Source: Bacillus alkalicellulosilyticus (GTDB taxonomy: Bacteria; Bacillota; Bacilli; Bacillales; Bacillaceae_F). From it: a stretch of DNA of 64,000 nucleotides. Position 1 is the stretch's first letter; every line of letters starts with the position of its first letter. Shown here piece after piece: positions 26,004 through 34,600 of the stretch. Both the position numbers and the translations under genes were made by a program. The stretch spans positions 3,318,068 through 3,382,067 of the forward strand of contig NZ_KV917381.1 in assembly GCF_002019795.1 (NCBI RefSeq), written 5' to 3'. The notes beneath the pieces were generated by a model that saw only the letters and a program-made list of their open reading frames with translations, was not told the origin of the DNA and did no database searches.

Positions 26004-26037
26004 AAAGAGATAGTCGTAGATTACGAGCTATCTCTTT
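26004..26037. terminator. Hairpin between subunit I and SCO genes
   Basis: AAAGAGATAG / CTATCTCTTT stem. It could end or attenuate the three-subunit message before the assembly genes; T runs are present on both sides but short. Confidence 0.6.
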
Positions 26038-26045
26038 TTCTGCAC

Positions 26046-27731
26046 CTACCATGTTCTAAATGGTGGTGAGCCTGGTGGTCCGTTAACAATCATATCAACG
26101 ATGGGAACAACATAGGCCATCGCGACAACAATAATCATGAGTACGACCCATACTCCCCATCTTTCTGTCCAATACCCCGATTTATCACCAGGCTCTTTTT
26201 CAGCAATTGGAAATTCAGTTTGTCCTTTTGGTGCGAAGAACATTAAATTCAATACAGCATACACTTGAAGAATAACTCCAATTAAAAGGAGGACTGCTCC
26301 AATACCAATCGCCATCATGTAAGGATCCCATCCAAGGGCAGCAGCATGGTCACCATACGTTGTATAAGAGGTTCTACGAGGAGAACCAAATAATCCAGCA
26401 ACGTGCATCGCAAACGACATAATAACCATAGCTACCGTCCATACCCACGTTTGAACTATGCCTAACTTATTCATTTTTGGAGTTAGGACACGTCCAGATA
26501 AGTACGGAATTAACCAATAACTAATTCCAAAGAAAGTCATGGCAACTGACATTCCAAGGGTTAGATGAAAATGACCGACGACCCACATCGTGTTATGAAC
26601 TACTGCATTAAGTTGGAAAGTTGTTTGAGCAATTCCTCCCGCTCCTCCAGCAATAAAGGCGACCATCGCAATAAATGGGGCTAGAAAACGAACATCGCTC
26701 CATGGTAATTTCTTAAGCCAACCAAAAGCACCTACTCCACCTTTTCGTCTACCTGTTCGCTCCATGACCACAAAGAGTGCATAAGCCGTCATTAACGATG
26801 GAAAACCTATCGCTAAGCTCATAAAAACATGCATGTATTTAATAGAGTCCGTGATACCAGGGTCTACGATTTGGTGATGGAACCCACCTGTAATGTTCAT
26901 AATGACAAGTGCAATAACGACAACCCTTGTTAACGTATCATTCCAAAGCGTTCCTCCGATCACTCGAGGGACGACAACATACCAAGCAGATACAGCGGTT
27001 AAATACCAAATGTTCACTGCTGTATGTCCAAATGCCCAAAACAGCGTACGTGCTAACATCACATTAATTGTATCTACCCATCCAAGTGACCATGGAAGAA
27101 TAAGAACAAGAACTTCTACTGCAACAAAGGCTGTAGCACCTACGAGTAACACAAAGGCTCCTGTTGCAAAGAAAGCAAGAATAGGAAGATGCTGACCTTT
27201 ATTTTTCTTTCTCCAATTCGCAACTTGAATAAATGCCCCAAAACTACACATCCAAATTCCTAATACAACAAACACTAGACCAATATAGAAAATAGGATTA
27301 GCCTTCATCGGTGGATAAAAGGTATACAACACAGATGCCTCGTTCATTAAGACCATAATGACGACTAAGGCCGTACCAAACATACTTAACCCAAAACCAA
27401 TCCATGCCATCTTTCTCACCTTAGGAAGAAGACCTCCTAACGTATGTGAAAGGCTTGAATAAAAATATCCAATCATAAAGAACCCAGAAAATATTACAAC
27501 TAACAGTAAACCATGAGCCGTTAGAACTTGATAATAGGTAAGCCACGAAGGTAATTCAAGCAACCCTGCCCGATTGATCCCTTGTAGCAATCCAAAAAGA
27601 CCTCCCAATAGTAAAGCAATAAATGCGACTAATAAATATGATTTCGATATTCTGGCATCCTCTGGATTAACTCCTAATACTTCATTCGCTTTATCTTTTA
27701 ATGGTTGTGCTCCTATCGCTCCCATTTTCAT
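26046..27731 (-). CDS. B-family (ba3-like) heme-copper enzyme subunit I; possible CuA-type NO reductase
   Basis: 561-aa membrane protein with about 13 helices. It keeps low-spin heme ligands His73 (TAHG) and His389, high-spin heme ligand His387 (GHFHL) and the CuB ligands His236, His285 and His286 (GFHHQIVDPG). Compared with Thermus ba3, GHPIVYFWLLPAY is replaced by GHTAVNIWYLTAV: the Tyr that cross-links to the CuB histidine is Asn240. K-channel positions around AQTTFQLN and TAV also differ. Loss of this Tyr is a mark of nitric oxide reductases that arose from oxygen reductases, such as the CuA NO reductase of Bacillus azotoformans. An unusual oxidase remains possible. Confidence 0.75.
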   Translation of the reverse strand: MKMGAIGAQPLKDKANEVLGVNPEDARISKSYLLVAFIALLLGGLFGLLQGINRAGLLELPSWLTYYQVLTAHGLLLVVIFSGFFMIGYFYSSLSHTLGGLLPKVRKMAWIGFGLSMFGTALVVIMVLMNEASVLYTFYPPMKANPIFYIGLVFVVLGIWMCSFGAFIQVANWRKKNKGQHLPILAFFATGAFVLLVGATAFVAVEVLVLILPWSLGWVDTINVMLARTLFWAFGHTAVNIWYLTAVSAWYVVVPRVIGGTLWNDTLTRVVVIALVIMNITGGFHHQIVDPGITDSIKYMHVFMSLAIGFPSLMTAYALFVVMERTGRRKGGVGAFGWLKKLPWSDVRFLAPFIAMVAFIAGGAGGIAQTTFQLNAVVHNTMWVVGHFHLTLGMSVAMTFFGISYWLIPYLSGRVLTPKMNKLGIVQTWVWTVAMVIMSFAMHVAGLFGSPRRTSYTTYGDHAAALGWDPYMMAIGIGAVLLLIGVILQVYAVLNLMFFAPKGQTEFPIAEKEPGDKSGYWTERWGVWVVLMIIVVAMAYVVPIVDMIVNGPPGSPPFRTW

Positions 27732-27738
27732 CCATCCT

Positions 27739-28200
27739 TTATTTAACAGTAATTGTTGTGGCCATCACTTGGTGACCCGCTCCGCAATATTCATTACATA
27801 ACACTAAATACTCACCAGGTGTCTCAAAGGTTTGAGTAATGCGGGTAATGTACCCCGGCATAATCATCCCGTTAGCGTTCGTTCCTACAATTTGAAAGCC
27901 ATGAACTACATCTTTAGACGTTAAAACAAAATGAACAGTTGCTCCTACTGGAATGTCAACTTCTCTTGGATTGAAGCTAAATAACTCTAAAATCATCACG
28001 ACTTCATATTCATTTTCACCGATTTGCGTGATTCCTGGTTGGTCAAATGGAGCCGTCTGTTCAACCTTTTGCGGGTCAATGGTTTCCATTCCACCAGGAG
28101 GTGCCATTCCTAAGGCAAATGCTTGATAGCCTGTTGCAATCATAAATAACAAAATCATTCCAAAACTTAATGTAAGCCATACTTTTTCCGATTTATGCAT
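27739..28200 (-). CDS. Heme-copper enzyme subunit II with CuA site
   Basis: 153-aa protein, the short ba3-type subunit II. One N-terminal membrane helix (residues about 8-29) is followed by a cupredoxin domain with the full CuA set: His in DVVHGFQI and the CNEYCGAGHQVM motif (two Cys, His, Met). CuA implies that electrons come from cytochrome c rather than quinol. The gene ends 7 bp before subunit I and follows the tiny subunit IIa gene. Confidence 0.92.
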   Translation of the reverse strand: MHKSEKVWLTLSFGMILLFMIATGYQAFALGMAPPGGMETIDPQKVEQTAPFDQPGITQIGENEYEVVMILELFSFNPREVDIPVGATVHFVLTSKDVVHGFQIVGTNANGMIMPGYITRITQTFETPGEYLVLCNEYCGAGHQVMATTITVK

Positions 28201-28217
28201 CTCTATTCCTCTCCCTT

Positions 28218-28361
28218 CTACACTCTAGCCATATAAAGTCCATATATAATTAGATAAGTCACCAAAATAACTGCTCCAACAAGTCCTACACCAAACGCTG
28301 TTCCTACTAATGACGATTTTTCTTTTTGCTTCTTTGTTTCCTGAGGTTTTAATATTGCCAT
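28218..28361 (-). CDS. Subunit IIa of ba3-type heme-copper enzyme (47 aa)
   Basis: Single-helix protein of 47 aa. A charged N-terminus (KPQETKKQKEKSS) is followed by GTAFGVGLVGAVILVTYLII and a short tail. This matches the position, size and topology of the extra small subunit IIa of Thermus-type ba3 oxidase. AAAGGAGG stands 8-9 bp before the ATG. It is the first gene of the cluster, 17 bp before subunit II. Confidence 0.78.
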   Translation of the reverse strand: MAILKPQETKKQKEKSSLVGTAFGVGLVGAVILVTYLIIYGLYMARV

Positions 28362-28420
28362 CGCTATTTGGCCTCCTTTAGTAAGTTTCCTTCATTATAG
28401 TTGAAAGTAATTCTCACCCT

Positions 28421-28436
28421 AGTGACCTGAATCACT
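28421..28436 (-). promoter_or_regulatory. CRP/FNR-like palindrome upstream of the heme-copper operon
   Basis: AGTGACCTGAATCACT is a perfect 5-6-5 palindrome. Its GTGA-N6-TCAC core agrees with the Bacillus Fnr site TGTGA-N6-TCACA except at the outermost bases. It lies 60 bp upstream of the first start codon. Confidence 0.5.
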
Positions 28437-28510
28437 CAACGGTATGTAATTTTGTAAAAGTTATAACTTTTTTATTTTTCGCCTTATGTGATTCTCTGGA
28501 AACAAAAATA

Positions 28511-28541
28511 GACCGCAAAACCATTGAGATTTTGCGGTCTT
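28511..28541 (-). terminator. Terminator of GAF kinase-like gene
   Basis: GACCGCAAAA / TTTTGCGGTC stem followed on the minus strand by a T-rich run. Confidence 0.85.
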
Positions 28542-28611
28542 ATTAATAGATTTAGTTACTAACTTATATAGCGGAATGGTCATTTCGTCTATTTATCTAG
28601 CTTCTTACTGC

Positions 28612-29736
28612 TTACTGAGTAGACAAAGGTAGATGAATGCAAACTGTAGTTCCTGTTTGTTCTGTATCAATTAGAAGTTCTCCACCGTGTCCTTCGATAA
28701 TTTGATTGGCGATCGTTAAACCAAGTCCTTTTGCTTCCTTCTTTGAAGAATAAAAGGGTTGAGTGATTTTTTGCATGTCATCTAATTTTATGCCTCCCCC
28801 ATTGTCTTCAATTGAAAAAACAAGGTTGTAGTTTGATTCAAAGCATCGAATTTTTACTATCCCTTTTTCTTTATCGACAGCATCTAAGGCATTGCCTATT
28901 ATATTTCTTAACACAAAACTTATTTGTTCTTTATCAATAGTAAATTTCCGGTTTGTAGGGTTAATTGTAAGTTCAATTTTCACCTCAGTTTTTTTTTCCT
29001 TATTGATACTATCTAAAATATCAAAAACCATTTGAAAGATACTCACTTGTTCTTTTCGAGGGAAAGTAGGACTTGTCTGGATAATGACATCTTTAAGCTT
29101 CGTATCTATTTTATTTAATTCCTCAACAAGAACATCTTTATACTTCGTCATAGCTTCTACATCATGGTCAGCCCATTGATAAAAGCCTTTTAAAATTTGC
29201 AACGGATTACCAATCTGGTCGGCTAGGTCCGCTACCATCTCTCTTAAAACAGATAAACTTTTGATGCGAATGTTCTCTTCTTCTGAAAATTGATTTATGC
29301 TCGAACTATCTATAATGTAAGCTAGTATTCTCGCCAGTCTGTTCATTTCATCAATTTGTTGTTGATTAAATATATTAGGATTGGGGTCTGCTGCACAGAG
29401 GGTTCCGTATAGTTTACCTGAATTCAAAGTAATGGGAATAGCAACATAAGATCCTATTTTTAAATTTTTAGTAGCAAATAAACTCTTCACTCTATGGTCT
29501 GATAGAGTGTCATGTATCACTAATGACGTAAGAGTATTATCGACATATATGTTTTGGCATAATGTCTCTTCTAATTTAAATTCCTGACCTTCTTCAAGTC
29601 TAATTCCACCGTTATTAAGTATTTTAGATATTTTAAAATGACTTTTCTTAAATTCACTAATAAATACCGTCCTTGTACCTATAATTGAACTTGAGACTTT
29701 TAGTATATCTGAGACTATTAGATCCAAATCGGGCAT
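28612..29736 (-). CDS. GAF-domain histidine-kinase-like protein with altered phosphoacceptor
   Basis: 374 aa, cytoplasmic. A GAF domain occupies about residues 5-150, then a dimerisation helix and an intact HATPase domain (NIIGNALDAV N-box, DNGGGI G1, KGLGLTIANQIIEGHGG G2). The H-box reads LADQIGNPLQILKGF where kinases have AHEIRNPL, so the phosphoacceptor His is Asp and the next Glu is Gln. The ATP site is kept, so it may phosphorylate another protein, or act as a phosphatase or scaffold. It has AGAGAGGATAA before the ATG. No response regulator is adjacent. Confidence 0.8.
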   Translation of the reverse strand: MPDLDLIVSDILKVSSSIIGTRTVFISEFKKSHFKISKILNNGGIRLEEGQEFKLEETLCQNIYVDNTLTSLVIHDTLSDHRVKSLFATKNLKIGSYVAIPITLNSGKLYGTLCAADPNPNIFNQQQIDEMNRLARILAYIIDSSSINQFSEEENIRIKSLSVLREMVADLADQIGNPLQILKGFYQWADHDVEAMTKYKDVLVEELNKIDTKLKDVIIQTSPTFPRKEQVSIFQMVFDILDSINKEKKTEVKIELTINPTNRKFTIDKEQISFVLRNIIGNALDAVDKEKGIVKIRCFESNYNLVFSIEDNGGGIKLDDMQKITQPFYSSKKEAKGLGLTIANQIIEGHGGELLIDTEQTGTTVCIHLPLSTQ

Positions 29737-30088
29737 TTTATCCTCTCTTTTCAGTACATTATTTCGATTCTAATACTCTAAAAGGATAACATTAGTATAT
29801 CTTTTGTTCAAATTCTCTAGGTTATGGACTTTGTAATAGATTCTTGTAAAACCTTGAGTGTTCAGGCTTTAAAAAGGATATAATTGTATAAAATATGTAT
29901 TTTATCTACCAACGTTTCAATCAGATGGTTACCTATTTCTCATTCTACAGGGAATGAAGATAGATTCAGAGAATGACTGTACTGAATTGAAGGAGAAAGG
30001 AGTAATAGTAAATAGACTAGTACAAATTCCTGTTTACTATTTTATTAGAAGGGAAAGCAATTCATAAATGAATGAGGAGGAATGCAGT
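29737..30088. other. Gene-free spacer
   Basis: AT-rich divergent promoter region between the kinase-like gene and the lipoprotein gene. I see no gene, RNA or conserved repeat in it. Confidence 0.6.
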
Positions 30089-30862
30089 GTGCTCAAAAGA
30101 AAATGTATGCTTTTTATCATTACGGTCGGGACATTATTATTTTTTGTTTCTGCTTGTAATGAAGTTGACAACGATATTAACAACGATATTAACAACGATA
30201 TCGCTTCACTTCAAGCAGAAATTGGCACATTACAACAACAGATAGCTGAATTACAAGATGAACTAGAAGAAAAAGAATCCACAATAACGGAACTTGAATC
30301 CAAACTCAATGATAAAGAGGATGGTTCAAATGGGAACAATGTAGGCAATGAAGAGTCTGCCTCATTGGAAGAACAACTCAGAGGTCGCGGGGATGATGTT
30401 GTGATTGCTTTAGAAAATCAAAACTTTCAAAGTTTTGCAAACTACGTTCATCCCGAAAAAGGCGTGCGTTTTTCACCTTACGCTCATGTTCTTCCCGATG
30501 AACATCTTCGTTTTTCAGCTGAAGAAGTAATGAACTTTTCCAATGACCAAGAGGAGTATGAGTGGGGTACACAAGACGGTTCAGGCTACCCTATTACCAT
30601 GACTCCTACCCAATACTATGAAGAATATATTTACATTCGTGAATTTAGTCGTGAAGCCTCAAAAATAAAAATTAATGAGATTGAGTCCCGTGGTAATCTT
30701 ATCATAAATATAGAGGAAACTTATCCAGATGCACAATTTGTAAGTTATTACGTCACTGCAGGTGAAGAAGAACTAAATTGGGCGAATTTAATTCTAGCCT
30801 TTGAAGAGCTTGACGGCGAATGGTACTTAGTAGGATTGGCTGTTGATAGGTGGACCATATAG
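30089..30862 (+). CDS. Coiled-coil lipoprotein
   Basis: 257-aa predicted lipoprotein. The signal peptide ends in FVSAC (lipobox Cys), then come three copies of N-D-I-N, encoded by three near-identical 12-bp DNA repeats (30166-30201). A coiled coil follows (residues about 40-85: LQQQIAELQDELEEKES pattern). The C-terminal globular part (residues about 95-257) holds YVHPEKGVRFSPY and a terminal strand-rich region similar to NTF2-like folds in shape. Start GTG 30089 has GAGGAGG 8 bp upstream; the earlier ATG 30068 precedes that site. Function unknown. Confidence 0.7.
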   Translation: MLKRKCMLFIITVGTLLFFVSACNEVDNDINNDINNDIASLQAEIGTLQQQIAELQDELEEKESTITELESKLNDKEDGSNGNNVGNEESASLEEQLRGRGDDVVIALENQNFQSFANYVHPEKGVRFSPYAHVLPDEHLRFSAEEVMNFSNDQEEYEWGTQDGSGYPITMTPTQYYEEYIYIREFSREASKIKINEIESRGNLIINIEETYPDAQFVSYYVTAGEEELNWANLILAFEELDGEWYLVGLAVDRWTI

Positions 30863-30972
30863 CCTAATATCACCATCTATGAAGTGTTATATTTCATCGT
30901 GAAGGAAGACATTTTTAATTGTCTAGTAGAAGTTTTTGGAACAAGAGGAATGATATCCTTCTAAAATAACAA

Positions 30973-30995
30973 AACTCCTTGCTATGCAAAGAGTT
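30973..30995 (-). terminator. Terminator after tRNA-Val
   Basis: ACTCTTTGC / GCAAGGAGT imperfect hairpin with TTTTGTT on the minus strand, 15 bp after the tRNA end. Confidence 0.7.
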
Positions 30996-31010
30996 AAACA
31001 ATCATATGTA

Positions 31011-31086
31011 TGGTGACCCGTGGGGGGCTCGAACCCTCGACCTCTACCCTGTCAAGGTAGCGCTCTCCCAGCTGAGCTAACGGATC
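31011..31086 (-). tRNA. tRNA-Val (GAC anticodon)
   Basis: Minus strand folds as a cloverleaf: acceptor GATCCGT / ACGGGTC, D arm GCTC..GAGC, anticodon stem CTACC / GGTAG with loop TTGACAG (anticodon GAC, valine), T arm GAGGGTTCGAGCCCCC region, and an encoded CCA end. A single tRNA, not part of a cluster. Confidence 0.95.
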
Positions 31087-31251
31087 TTGTTGACGACAAT
31101 ATTTAATATACAATATATTGTTTTTACAGTCAAGATCTTTACTAAGAATTAGGATAGTGAATATTAAAAGGAGCCAAGCTGACGTATCATTTTAAGCTGA
31201 CTATATTTCAAGACTACGTCAGCGCAGCTACTACTTTGCAACGATAATCGT

Positions 31252-32382
31252 TTACTTCTTAATGGTAATGCTAACTAGACAAATATCATCGACTTTATCG
31301 ATTTCTGGTATTTTGTCTTTTTTATTTTTTAAATATTTTATAAAATGTTCATTACTTAGGTGTTCGTGGTCTTGCATTGTAGTTGCTAACTCAGCAATGT
31401 ATTTATCGGGGTCGCACTCTAAACTATCGACTAGACCATCTGTATATAGGACTAAACGTGAATGTTTATTGTAGGACATTTCCTTTTTCTCATAGGTTGC
31501 TCTATTTGAAAGGCCTAGTGGCAAATTCAATGAAGGTAAAGGTTCACTCAAACTCTTAGAAAATAATACAGGCGAAACATGACCCGCATTTACATATTCG
31601 ATGCTATTATTCTGACAATCTATAATGACTAGGACCCCAGTTACATAGGTAGTCGGCTGATTACTACTCTGGAACAAATCATATATATGTTCATTCAAAT
31701 AGGTGAATATCTCAACAGGGTCTTCTTTCATCGTGATAAGCTCTCTGAACATGGAGCAAATTGTCATTCCAATGAGCGAAGACGATACACCGTGTCCCAT
31801 CACATCAAAAATAACGACAGCATATCGCTCGTTTATTAGTTTTTGCCAATAATACATATCACCCGATAACTCATCACATGGAATATAGACACCATCTATT
31901 TCAATCGAAGTATTAGAAATTGGTTTAGGAAGAACATTTAATTGTAGCTTTTGTGCCAAATGTAATTCCTTTTCATTTCTTATTTTTGTTTGCTCTTCTT
32001 CTGTGATATCTTCAGCAATCCCAACAATTCCTTCTACTATTCCATCAATAATTACAGGAACACATGTAACGCTAATTATAATCTCAGTACCCGTCTTTTG
32101 TACCAATGTCGTTTTAAATTTATTTTTTTGACCAGCTAAGGTGGTCGTAAATTTTTCGAGAAGTATTGGCTTATCCTCATCATTAAATAAAGGCCAGAAA
32201 TCCATCGACAATAATTCACTTTTACTATATCCGGTAATCACTTCTACTTCTTCATTAAAACTGACAAAATTTCCGTTCATATCAAGGAGGTAGCTAGCAT
32301 TAGGATTATGAATAAATAAAGATTGGTAGAACATATCCTTTAGTTGTGTTTCTTTCACTTGGTTTTCTATGTGTGTATACAA
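31252..32382 (-). CDS. PAS-domain PP2C-type serine phosphatase (RsbP/RsbU-like)
   Basis: Sensor phosphatase of about 376 aa. A PAS domain spans about residues 15-125 (NPNASYLLDMNGNFVSFN, then a PAC segment), followed by a linker helix. The SpoIIE/PP2C domain has DELSGDMYYW, FDVMGHGVSS, VNAGH, LYTDGLVDS and DDICLV, so the metal-binding Asp residues are present. This layout matches B. subtilis RsbP, which dephosphorylates an anti-anti-sigma factor. No RsbV/RsbW genes are nearby. The longest frame starts at 32415 without a ribosome site; GAGGTGG lies 5 bp before TTG 32382. Confidence 0.82.
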   Translation of the reverse strand: MYTHIENQVKETQLKDMFYQSLFIHNPNASYLLDMNGNFVSFNEEVEVITGYSKSELLSMDFWPLFNDEDKPILLEKFTTTLAGQKNKFKTTLVQKTGTEIIISVTCVPVIIDGIVEGIVGIAEDITEEEQTKIRNEKELHLAQKLQLNVLPKPISNTSIEIDGVYIPCDELSGDMYYWQKLINERYAVVIFDVMGHGVSSSLIGMTICSMFRELITMKEDPVEIFTYLNEHIYDLFQSSNQPTTYVTGVLVIIDCQNNSIEYVNAGHVSPVLFSKSLSEPLPSLNLPLGLSNRATYEKKEMSYNKHSRLVLYTDGLVDSLECDPDKYIAELATTMQDHEHLSNEHFIKYLKNKKDKIPEIDKVDDICLVSITIKK

Positions 32383-32470
32383 TGGTGCCACCTCAATCTT
32401 ATAACCTAAATTCATTTTAACACAAAACTTTTCAGCACGAAATCATTTTACAGTTGGTATATATTATAAA

Positions 32471-32503
32471 AACCCTACCAAAATCAGAGTTTCTGGTAGG
32501 GTT
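32471..32503 (-). terminator. Terminator of sulP gene
   Basis: AACCCTACCA / TGGTAGGGTT stem followed by a T run on the minus strand. Confidence 0.85.
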
Positions 32504-32512
32504 TTGATATTA

Positions 32513-33973
32513 TTAATGTCCTGATGCTTTTGATAGCCCACCTATTTTTTTCATTAATTGTGAGCTTTCTTTATTCAAGCCGACAAACTCGACTTTTACT
32601 TTGTTCTGTTCAAATTTATACTCAATTTTATCAAGAGCCCCTATCGCGGAATCATCCCATAAATGAGCTTCAGTTAAATCCATTTTCACGTCACTAACTT
32701 GCTCTTTAAAATCGATTTTTTCAAGGAAATCAGTAACAGAAGCGAAGAATAATTGGCCCTGAACTCGGTATACCACTTTTCCTCCAGATGCTGATTTTGT
32801 CTTGATTACATTTACTTTTGAGATTTTGGCTGCGAAGAAAATTGCACTCAAAATAATACCTGCAAACACACCTTTAGCAAGATCATGTGTGAGAACCACT
32901 GTACCTACTGTAACGACCATAACTGCTGCATCGGTTCTTGGTAACTTATGAATGTTTCTCACTGAACCCCAATCAAAGGTACTAATAGATACCATAATCA
33001 TAACCCCTGCTAAAGCGGCCATTGGTATTTGGACAACTAAGTTTCCTAGTACAATAATCAGGAACATTAGAAAAACACCGGCAACTAAAGCTGATAATCT
33101 TCCTCTCCCACCCGATTTTACATTGATAACTGATTGGCCAATCATCGCACAACCTGCCATACCGCCGAAAAATCCAGTTACAATGTTCGCGATTCCTTGT
33201 CCACGGCTTTCTTTGTTTTTATCACTCTCAGTATCTGTCATATCGTCTACGATTGAAGCTGTTAATAACGATTCTAGAATCCCTACTAATGCTAAAGCCA
33301 ATGCATAAGGAAAAATAATTGTTAAGGTTTCAAAGTTTAATGGGATCGATGGAATCATAAACATTGGTAGAGTTTGAGTCAACGCTCCCATATCCCCAAC
33401 TGTTCTTACTCCAAAGTTTGCAAAAATCGCAATTGCAGTTACGACAATAATCGCAACTAATGTAGATGGGACTGCTTTTGTAAAACGCGGTAATATATAA
33501 ATAATTGCTAGTGTTAAAGCAACTAAACTATACATAATCCACGTTTCACCAACAAAATGTTGTAATTGTGCTAAGAAAATAAGAATTGCTAACGCATTTA
33601 CGAACCCTACCATTACAGACCGTGGAACAAACTTCATATATCTTGCTAATTTAAACACGCCAAATAATATTTGCAATATTCCTGTAAGAATGGTTGCTGC
33701 TAATAAATACTGAATACCATGTTCGGAGACAAGTGTAATCATCAGTAGTGCCATTGCGCCTGTAGCTGCTGAAATCATACCCGGTCTTCCTCCGACAAAA
33801 GCGATAACTACCGCAATACAAAAAGACGCGTACAACCCAACCATGGGGTCTACTCCTGCAATGATTGAAAAAGCAATGGCCTCAGGGATTAAAGCTAAGG
33901 CTACTACGATTCCGGCTAGAACATCCCCGCGGACATTACTAAACCATTCTTGTTTAATTGTTTGGAAATTCAA
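32513..33973 (-). CDS. SulP-family anion transporter with STAS domain
   Basis: 486-aa inner-membrane transporter for sulfate, bicarbonate or a similar anion. The SLC26/SulP core of about 12 to 14 helices has the N-terminal signature ([21 protein letters not shown]) and [10 protein letters not shown] cytoplasmic STAS domain occupies about residues 390-480 ([18 protein letters not shown]). Start is TTG with AGAGGTG upstream. It appears monocistronic. Substrate cannot be chosen from sequence; bicarbonate (BicA-like) and sulfate members share this layout. Confidence 0.88.
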   Translation of the reverse strand: MNFQTIKQEWFSNVRGDVLAGIVVALALIPEAIAFSIIAGVDPMVGLYASFCIAVVIAFVGGRPGMISAATGAMALLMITLVSEHGIQYLLAATILTGILQILFGVFKLARYMKFVPRSVMVGFVNALAILIFLAQLQHFVGETWIMYSLVALTLAIIYILPRFTKAVPSTLVAIIVVTAIAIFANFGVRTVGDMGALTQTLPMFMIPSIPLNFETLTIIFPYALALALVGILESLLTASIVDDMTDTESDKNKESRGQGIANIVTGFFGGMAGCAMIGQSVINVKSGGRGRLSALVAGVFLMFLIIVLGNLVVQIPMAALAGVMIMVSISTFDWGSVRNIHKLPRTDAAVMVVTVGTVVLTHDLAKGVFAGIILSAIFFAAKISKVNVIKTKSASGGKVVYRVQGQLFFASVTDFLEKIDFKEQVSDVKMDLTEAHLWDDSAIGALDKIEYKFEQNKVKVEFVGLNKESSQLMKKIGGLSKASGH

Positions 33974-34285
33974 TTGTGCACCTCTTCTATAGTTTATTTT
34001 ATTTTTGACCTTCGACTCTCACGAAAGTCAGACGTTTTAGATAGATGAATTGTACCATGGAATATGTCATAGGAAAATCCTCATGTAAGCGTTTATCATA
34101 TAGCTTTTTCTTTCGGTTTCTCGCTCTTTCACACGTATTTTTACAATTTCACAGGTTAGACTTTTTCGATGGTTTTTTTGTCATTTAGTGGATTTGTAAC
34201 AATATTTTTATTTCACTTTCCATGTGTCATTTAGACATCTGCTTACATAATTTGTACTATAACGTCTGAAAGGTGGTGTATTTCT
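33974..34285. other. Gene-free divergent spacer
   Basis: About 310 bp between sulP and the YjcZ-like gene. AT-rich, with no recognised gene or repeat. It should hold both promoters; CATAATTTG at about 34244 is one base off a sigma-K -10. Confidence 0.5.
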
Positions 34286-34492
34286 ATGGGATACTACGGT
34301 TCACCTTATTATGATCCTTATGGGTCAGCTTGTTGTCCCCCAGTTACTACGCCTTGTCCACCTATAGCTCCATATCCAACACCTGTGCCGGCTCGTGGTG
34401 GCGGAGCTGGATATGGCTTCATTATTGTCGTCGTCATTTTGCTACTCATTCTTGGGGCAATGTGGTACCATCATCAACAACCAAGAGTATAA
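34286..34492 (+). CDS. YjcZ-family small sporulation protein
   Basis: 68 aa. A Tyr/Pro/Cys-rich N-terminus (SPYYDPYGSACCPP) precedes the family signature GYGFIIVVVILLLILG, a single membrane helix, and a short polar tail. YjcZ/SscA-type proteins are small spore-assembly or spore-membrane proteins in Bacillus. AAAGGTGG stands before the ATG. A second, shorter relative lies at 35545-35706 with the same GTCGGAAAGGTGGTGTA-type leader, so the two share an origin. Confidence 0.8.
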   Translation: MGYYGSPYYDPYGSACCPPVTTPCPPIAPYPTPVPARGGGAGYGFIIVVVILLLILGAMWYHHQQPRV

Positions 34493-34498
34493 AATGTT

Positions 34499-34537
34499 AG
34501 GGATATGAACGGACGCCGTTTATATCCCTTTTTCTTT
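34499..34537 (+). terminator. Terminator of the YjcZ-like gene
   Basis: AGGGATAT..AACGG / CCGTT..ATATCCCT stem followed by TTTTTC. Confidence 0.85.
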
Positions 34538-34600
34538 CCATAAAATCACTATACAATGGAGATTATAAAAGCGTTTATCAGAATATAGGAGGCGAAGCAG

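Noticed and set aside
26046-27731. cbb3-type oxidase
   Set aside because: Although C-family enzymes also lack the Tyr at this helix, the CuA subunit II, small subunit IIa and gap-free similarity to Thermus ba3 place it in the B family.
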